Origin: Bhargavaea ullalensis
GTDB lineage: Bacteria; Bacillota; Bacilli; Bacillales_A; Planococcaceae
Direction: 5' to 3' (one strand)
Length of the DNA: 64,000 nucleotides
Assembly: GCF_040545425.1 (NCBI RefSeq)
Contig: NZ_JBEPLW010000007.1
Below, one piece after another: positions 61,601 through 64,000 of this stretch (its first letter is position 1; every line of letters begins with the position of its first letter). The translations under genes and the position numbers were made by a program. The notes under the pieces were generated by a model. That model made no database searches, was not told where the DNA came from, and saw only the letters and a list, made by a program, of their open reading frames with translations.

Positions 61601-62237
61601 TGACCGTCTGCCCTTTCAGGCCCTTGTCCCAAAGACGGCCGATTTCAAGGAATGAATTGCTTTCATCCGCCGTTCCGTCCGGAGAGCCGGCATCCGCCGG
61701 GACTTCCAGCGCTTCCCGGACCGCGTTCGGCTCGACAAGACGGATGCCCGGAATGTCGAGCAGTTTGTCGAGGTCATCCGCCTTGACGGTCGCCGAGAAG
61801 CCGTTCAGCACCGTTTCGTAGGAATAGCCTTCCTTGACGAGGAGCTTTTTCGCCTTCATCGCTTTTTTGGCCGTTGCCTGCTCCGCCTTGATGGCATGAA
61901 CCTGCTTGGCCCGCTCGGATGCCTGGTACGGAAGCTTTTTCAGCTTTTTCTTGCCTTCCGCCACCGCCACCGGGTCTTCCGACAGCTGGATGATGACGCT
62001 GACTTCCTGGCTGCCGGACAGTTTCTGCAAGTCCGGATGCAGTCTCGGCAGGCCGGTTTTCGCAGCCTGCTGTTCCGCAATCACCTGTTTTTGCAACAGG
62101 GTGCTTTCGCTTTGCTTCGGTCCTTTCGGAAGCCCGTCCGCCGATTTGGCGAATGCGCCTGCCGGCAGGATGAGTGACAACACCATGAGCACAACCAGGA
62201 ACAGGCTGAGCCGCTTTGTTTTCTTCATTTCCCCCAA
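58620..62237 (-). CDS. Vpr-like secreted subtilisin with PA domain
   Basis: A 1205-residue S8 peptidase. After the signal peptide (ending AFA, residue 30) and an I9-like propeptide (about 78-172), the catalytic domain has Asp218 (VLDTGID), His280 (SHGTHVAG) and Ser606 (TGTSMATPQVAG), with oxyanion Asn374. A PA domain is inserted at about 405-545. The C-terminal half holds Ig-like beta domains but no SLH or LPXTG anchor. The start is either TTG 62237 (AAGGGG 9 bases upstream) or ATG 62228 (GGGGGA very close). It shares its architecture with the protease at 2295 but lacks the Pro/Gly tail. Confidence 0.93.
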   Translation of the reverse strand: MGEMKKTKRLSLFLVVLMVLSLILPAGAFAKSADGLPKGPKQSESTLLQKQVIAEQQAAKTGLPRLHPDLQKLSGSQEVSVIIQLSEDPVAVAEGKKKLKKLPYQASERAKQVHAIKAEQATAKKAMKAKKLLVKEGYSYETVLNGFSATVKADDLDKLLDIPGIRLVEPNAVREALEVPADAGSPDGTADESNSFLEIGRLWDKGLKGQTVKVGVLDTGIDYNHPAFKDNYAGGWNFVPHDQRYARPRADNDPMETTPKDRASGTPEFNSTGSSFYTSHGTHVAGIIAGQANNAYGVAGIAPEVELHAYRVLGGYGSGSTDGIIAAIEKSVEEGMDVINLSLGGGSNTSISADSFAINNAMLKGTIAVIATGNSGPNRGTMGTPATSTLGIAVGNTTQPESHFSADVNMKADGFAKTVHMNLMATEFGTDPDEKLQGEFAVAAIPGFGKETDYAGVDVAGKVALVSRGEIPFVDKIEAAKNHGAAAVLIHNFAGGSNAPGISDVYLGDDFDFIPTFDMSQTDGDAFRAALAGGKGTVTFGAVQETKTAGDEVNSSSSRGPSVPTFDIKPDVSAPGTNIMAAIPAYKSDFPDADYSKAFGRKTGTSMATPQVAGVAALIKQANPDWTPFDVKVALSNTAKLLDVKKYDVFSQGAGRVQPYEAAFPEALAYSYDQTDADGKGTIVDNVKGTVTFGTLTEVKDRDVTVKKTVKVKDVKGNGGDYSVDVRTTKAFGQAAVSVDKSSFKLNGEQELTVTLTAPKAATKAGDELLGYIVISGPGTELSLPFAASFAPTPPTAIESMNITKTDLSFNGDGVNDTADLTFKVTGDLGVNYIELWDLADPDGGAYGDGYIGYLHAGNSLPAGSYRLGIDGQYFPWGEDAPAIIPDGVYTIDMTAQTVSGNPPLVDNSVGPIFVKSTAPEVETSVDGTVVSGRVIDKYLDYKALLAEYGVTVNLNSKLGGFIEVTDAQGDNISFEMVTFNQDGTFSVDLGAAAESGKKAVMTVADAAGNTTESVVFEKEDAPEEPEQPEQPESPVVTVPDQDLNAQLVDKKAKEVTVDVAEFGGNGKLDIALGEDQLDRIIAAKKGITVSAEGLSFTADKKLVERMGAAAGGITIALGKSATDEKSTISDSYSIHFLDKSGNEVNTGKNKDKFDVTLPVDLSGVGKTNKLTVKDSESGNVYKLKVKNGEAAFTADGPGTFTAFN

Positions 62238-62331
62238 CTTGCATTTCCCCTTACATGATTAAAATTTTGAAACACTCTTAATATATCATTTTTCCCTGAA
62301 TAAGTAACTCTCTTTTTTCCGAAAATTAAAA

Positions 62332-62370
62332 CCGCCTTTTCCGGACGATTCATCCGAAAAAAGCGGCTTT
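62332..62370 (-). terminator. Terminator of the DUF421 gene
   Basis: On the minus strand a 14-bp stem with a few G-U pairs closes a 7-base loop and is followed by TTTTAATTTT. Confidence 0.75.
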
Positions 62371-62377
62371 CAGCTTG

Positions 62378-63082
62378 TCATGACTGTTCTTTCACATTCA
62401 CATCGAGCGTCCCGTCTTCCTGCAACTGTGCGAAGAAGACCTGCTCCGGCCTGGAGACTCCGTGCTTGCCGAGTTCCTTTTGCAGCCATTCTTCCGTCAG
62501 GTTGTACTCCTTGAGGTTTTTCTTGACGATCTTCCCGTCGGAAATGATCTCCGCCGGCAAAAACTTGGACGGGCCGGAGCCGACGTTCACGTCCTTTTTT
62601 GTCGCCGGCAAATTCTGGCCCTTGAGCAGCACGCTGAGCGCCCCGTTCGTCTCCAGGATGGCATAACGGACATCCTTCACGACGAACACCCCGTTTTCGC
62701 GCAACATCATGTTCAGGTCGTCCAGATGGAGCTGGACGGACTTCATCGCCTTTTCATCAAGCCGGCCGTCCTTGATGACGATTGTCGGCTCGTTGTCGAG
62801 CATGACCCGCGCGCCCGGCCACTTGAGCGAAATGAGGCTGAGCACCACGGTCAGCAACGTCCAGGTGACGAGCGAGACGAGCCCGTCGAAAAACGGCGTC
62901 TCGCTCTCACCCGCGATGTTCCCCGCAATCGATCCGATCGTAATCCCGGTCACATAGTTGAAGAAAGTCAGCTGGCTCATCTGTTTTTTTCCGAGCAGCC
63001 GGGTCAGCAGGAGCAGGACTCCAAACGTTGCCGCCGACCGGAGCACCATTTCCCAAAAATCCACTTTCAGCCAATCATCCAT
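62378..63082 (-). CDS. DUF421 (YetF-like) membrane protein
   Basis: A 234-residue protein with three N-terminal membrane segments and a cytosolic DUF421 domain. Conserved blocks include LLTRLLGKKQMSQLTFFNYV, GSIAGN, LDDLNMMLRENGVF and DVRYAILETNG. YetF/YcaP relatives are linked to spore or envelope functions, but the reaction is unknown. The start at ATG 63082 has GGGAGGG; in-frame ATG 63115 is less well placed. It lies downstream of the YflT-like gene with a terminator between. Confidence 0.9.
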   Translation of the reverse strand: MDDWLKVDFWEMVLRSAATFGVLLLLTRLLGKKQMSQLTFFNYVTGITIGSIAGNIAGESETPFFDGLVSLVTWTLLTVVLSLISLKWPGARVMLDNEPTIVIKDGRLDEKAMKSVQLHLDDLNMMLRENGVFVVKDVRYAILETNGALSVLLKGQNLPATKKDVNVGSGPSKFLPAEIISDGKIVKKNLKEYNLTEEWLQKELGKHGVSRPEQVFFAQLQEDGTLDVNVKEQS

Positions 63083-63151
63083 CTTCCACCCTCCCGAAAA
63101 AACTCCTCTTTCCATCCTGCCTGACGGGAAAGGGGATTATTCAAGGAAAGC

Positions 63152-63184
63152 GGAAAAAACCGCCGCCCCCAAAGGAGCAGCGGT
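63152..63184 (-). terminator. Terminator of the YflT-like gene
   Basis: AACCGCTGCTCC and GGGGCGGCGGTT form a G+C-rich stem followed by a T run on the minus strand. Confidence 0.82.
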
Positions 63185-63194
63185 TCAAAGTGCA

Positions 63195-63743
63195 TCAGAT
63201 CAGCGGATCGTTGAAGCGGTCGCGGTCAAGAGTCTCCCGGTCACGCGCCATATCGTTGACGTCATTCGTCAGCGGGCGGCGGCTCGCAAAGTAGCTGTCT
63301 TCCACATCCGCACTGCGGTCAACGAGAACAAGGATCTTGCCTTCATTGAAGTACGTTTCGTAGCGCTCGGCTTCATCTTCCGGAACACCCATCCCGATGA
63401 GCGCACCGGCCAGGCCGCCGACTCCGGCACCCGCCGCCGCGCCGGTCAAGCCGGCGACAATCGGTCCGGCTGCGACAATCGGTCCGATTCCCGGAATCGC
63501 GAGCGCCCCGAGACCGGCAAGCACGCCGCCGAGACCGCCGAGCACACCGCCCGTCGCAGCACCTGTTGCTGCGCCCTCGGCCGCCTTCGTGCCGGTTTCG
63601 TCCGCAATCGCATCCACCTGATCGTTATTCTGGGAGATGACCGAAATATCTTCCGAACGGTACCCCTGTCTTTTCAGATCTTCAATCGCGTCAATTGCTT
63701 GCTGTTCCGTATCATAATAACCAACTACTCTGCGTTCTGCCAT
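63195..63743 (-). CDS. General stress protein, YflT-like with glycine-zipper segment
   Basis: A 182-residue protein. The N-terminal 55 residues match the YflT-type stress domain (VVGYYDTEQQAIDAIEDLKR, then YRSEDISVISQN). Residues about 75-125 are a Gly/Ala-rich hydrophobic glycine-zipper stretch, and residues 125-160 (IGMGVPEDEAERYETYFNEG) form the conserved tail of DUF1269-like proteins. Its role is unknown beyond stress induction in relatives. Start ATG 63743 has AAGGAGG. A near-perfect sigma-B promoter lies upstream. Confidence 0.92.
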   Translation of the reverse strand: MAERRVVGYYDTEQQAIDAIEDLKRQGYRSEDISVISQNNDQVDAIADETGTKAAEGAATGAATGGVLGGLGGVLAGLGALAIPGIGPIVAAGPIVAGLTGAAAGAGVGGLAGALIGMGVPEDEAERYETYFNEGKILVLVDRSADVEDSYFASRRPLTNDVNDMARDRETLDRDRFNDPLI

Positions 63744-63775
63744 TTTGCAACGCCTCCTTTTGGTCTAGTCTGAGA

Positions 63776-63800
63776 TTACCCGGTAGAGAGACTCATAAAC
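63776..63800 (-). promoter_or_regulatory. Sigma-B promoter of the YflT-like gene
   Basis: On the minus strand GTTTAT (63795-63800), 13 bases and GGGTAA (63776-63781) match the Bacillus sigma-B consensus at 10 of 12 positions with ideal spacing. Confidence 0.82.
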
Positions 63801-63847
63801 CTGAAAGAGCGATTGACAGAGGGGGAGCGGTGTGTGGAAATTATAAC

Positions 63848-64000
63848 CTGTCCGACTCAGAACCGGATCCGTACGACTCAACGCGGGATCCGTACGGCTC
63901 GAGGGCCGATCCGTCCGACTCGCCCCAAAGCTCACCCGATTCCACAGCATCCGACGTTGGAAAATATAACCTGTCCGACTCAGGGCCGGATCCGTACGGT
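63848..64000. repeat. Array of 21-bp units, array 5, running off the window
   Basis: The core CYGTMCGRCTC starts at 63848, 63869, 63890 and 63911, with a degenerate in-phase copy at 63932 (7 of 11 bases). A second run at 63971 and 63992 repeats a larger block: roughly 40 bases at 63837-63878 reappear at 63960-64000. The array continues past the edge. Confidence 0.9.

Overview
The window reads as chromosome of a Gram-positive Bacillales bacterium that builds an S-layer. The signs are strong AGGAGG-type ribosome sites, ten secreted proteins with S-layer homology (SLH) repeats, a CsaB-type pyruvyl transferase that makes the wall polymer SLH repeats bind, an LtaS-family lipoteichoic acid enzyme, tandem WalR-type boxes and sigma-B-type promoters. 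Base composition is fairly GC-rich, with AT-richer S-layer genes. A member of Planococcaceae (Bhargavaea-like) would fit, but that is inference. I see no rRNA, tRNA, phage, transposase or CRISPR array.

Layout. 1-8.2 kb: a hydrophilic probable stress protein, a SEC-C protein, a large secreted subtilisin and a SulP anion transporter. 8.3-13.3 kb: a minus-strand group of acyltransferase, csaB, a GT4 glycosyltransferase and a MurJ-like flippase, the last three joined by 4-base start/stop overlaps; it probably makes and pyruvylates the secondary cell wall polymer. 13.4-24.7 kb: wall-modifying exoenzymes, namely a phosphodiester glycosidase-SLH, NlpC/P60-SLH, SLH-SH3-amidase, a polysaccharide deacetylase, a 5'-nucleotidase-SLH and a LysM-NlpC/P60 enzyme. 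24.8-29.5 kb: an LTA synthase-like protein and a four-gene set (GT2, DUF2304, SMR-type flippase, GT-C transferase) that looks like a complete lipid-linked sugar glycosylation pathway. 29.8-44.5 kb: SLH-glucosaminidase, a small SLH protein, an SLH-only protein, a 1512-residue double nuclease and two tandem S-layer proteins, the second behind a perfect-consensus promoter. 45-50 kb: a UDP-ManNAc dehydrogenase, TagA/WecG transferase, flippase and Wzy polymerase operon. 50-64 kb: S41 protease, VanZ-like protein, SLH-CAP protein, aminotransferase, NERD protein, EamA transporter, DEDDh exonuclease, a Vpr-like subtilisin, a DUF421 protein and a YflT-like stress protein.

Together the genes make cell wall polymers, decorate and pyruvylate them, hang SLH proteins on them, remodel the peptidoglycan, and digest outside protein and nucleic acid.

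The most unusual signal is a set of five short intergenic arrays (2.1, 6.4, 55.4, 56.7 and 63.8 kb), each made of 4-6 units with a period of exactly 21 bp. Core sequences differ from locus to locus, except that the two arrays flanking the NERD gene share one core in opposite orientation. I cannot assign these to a described element family.
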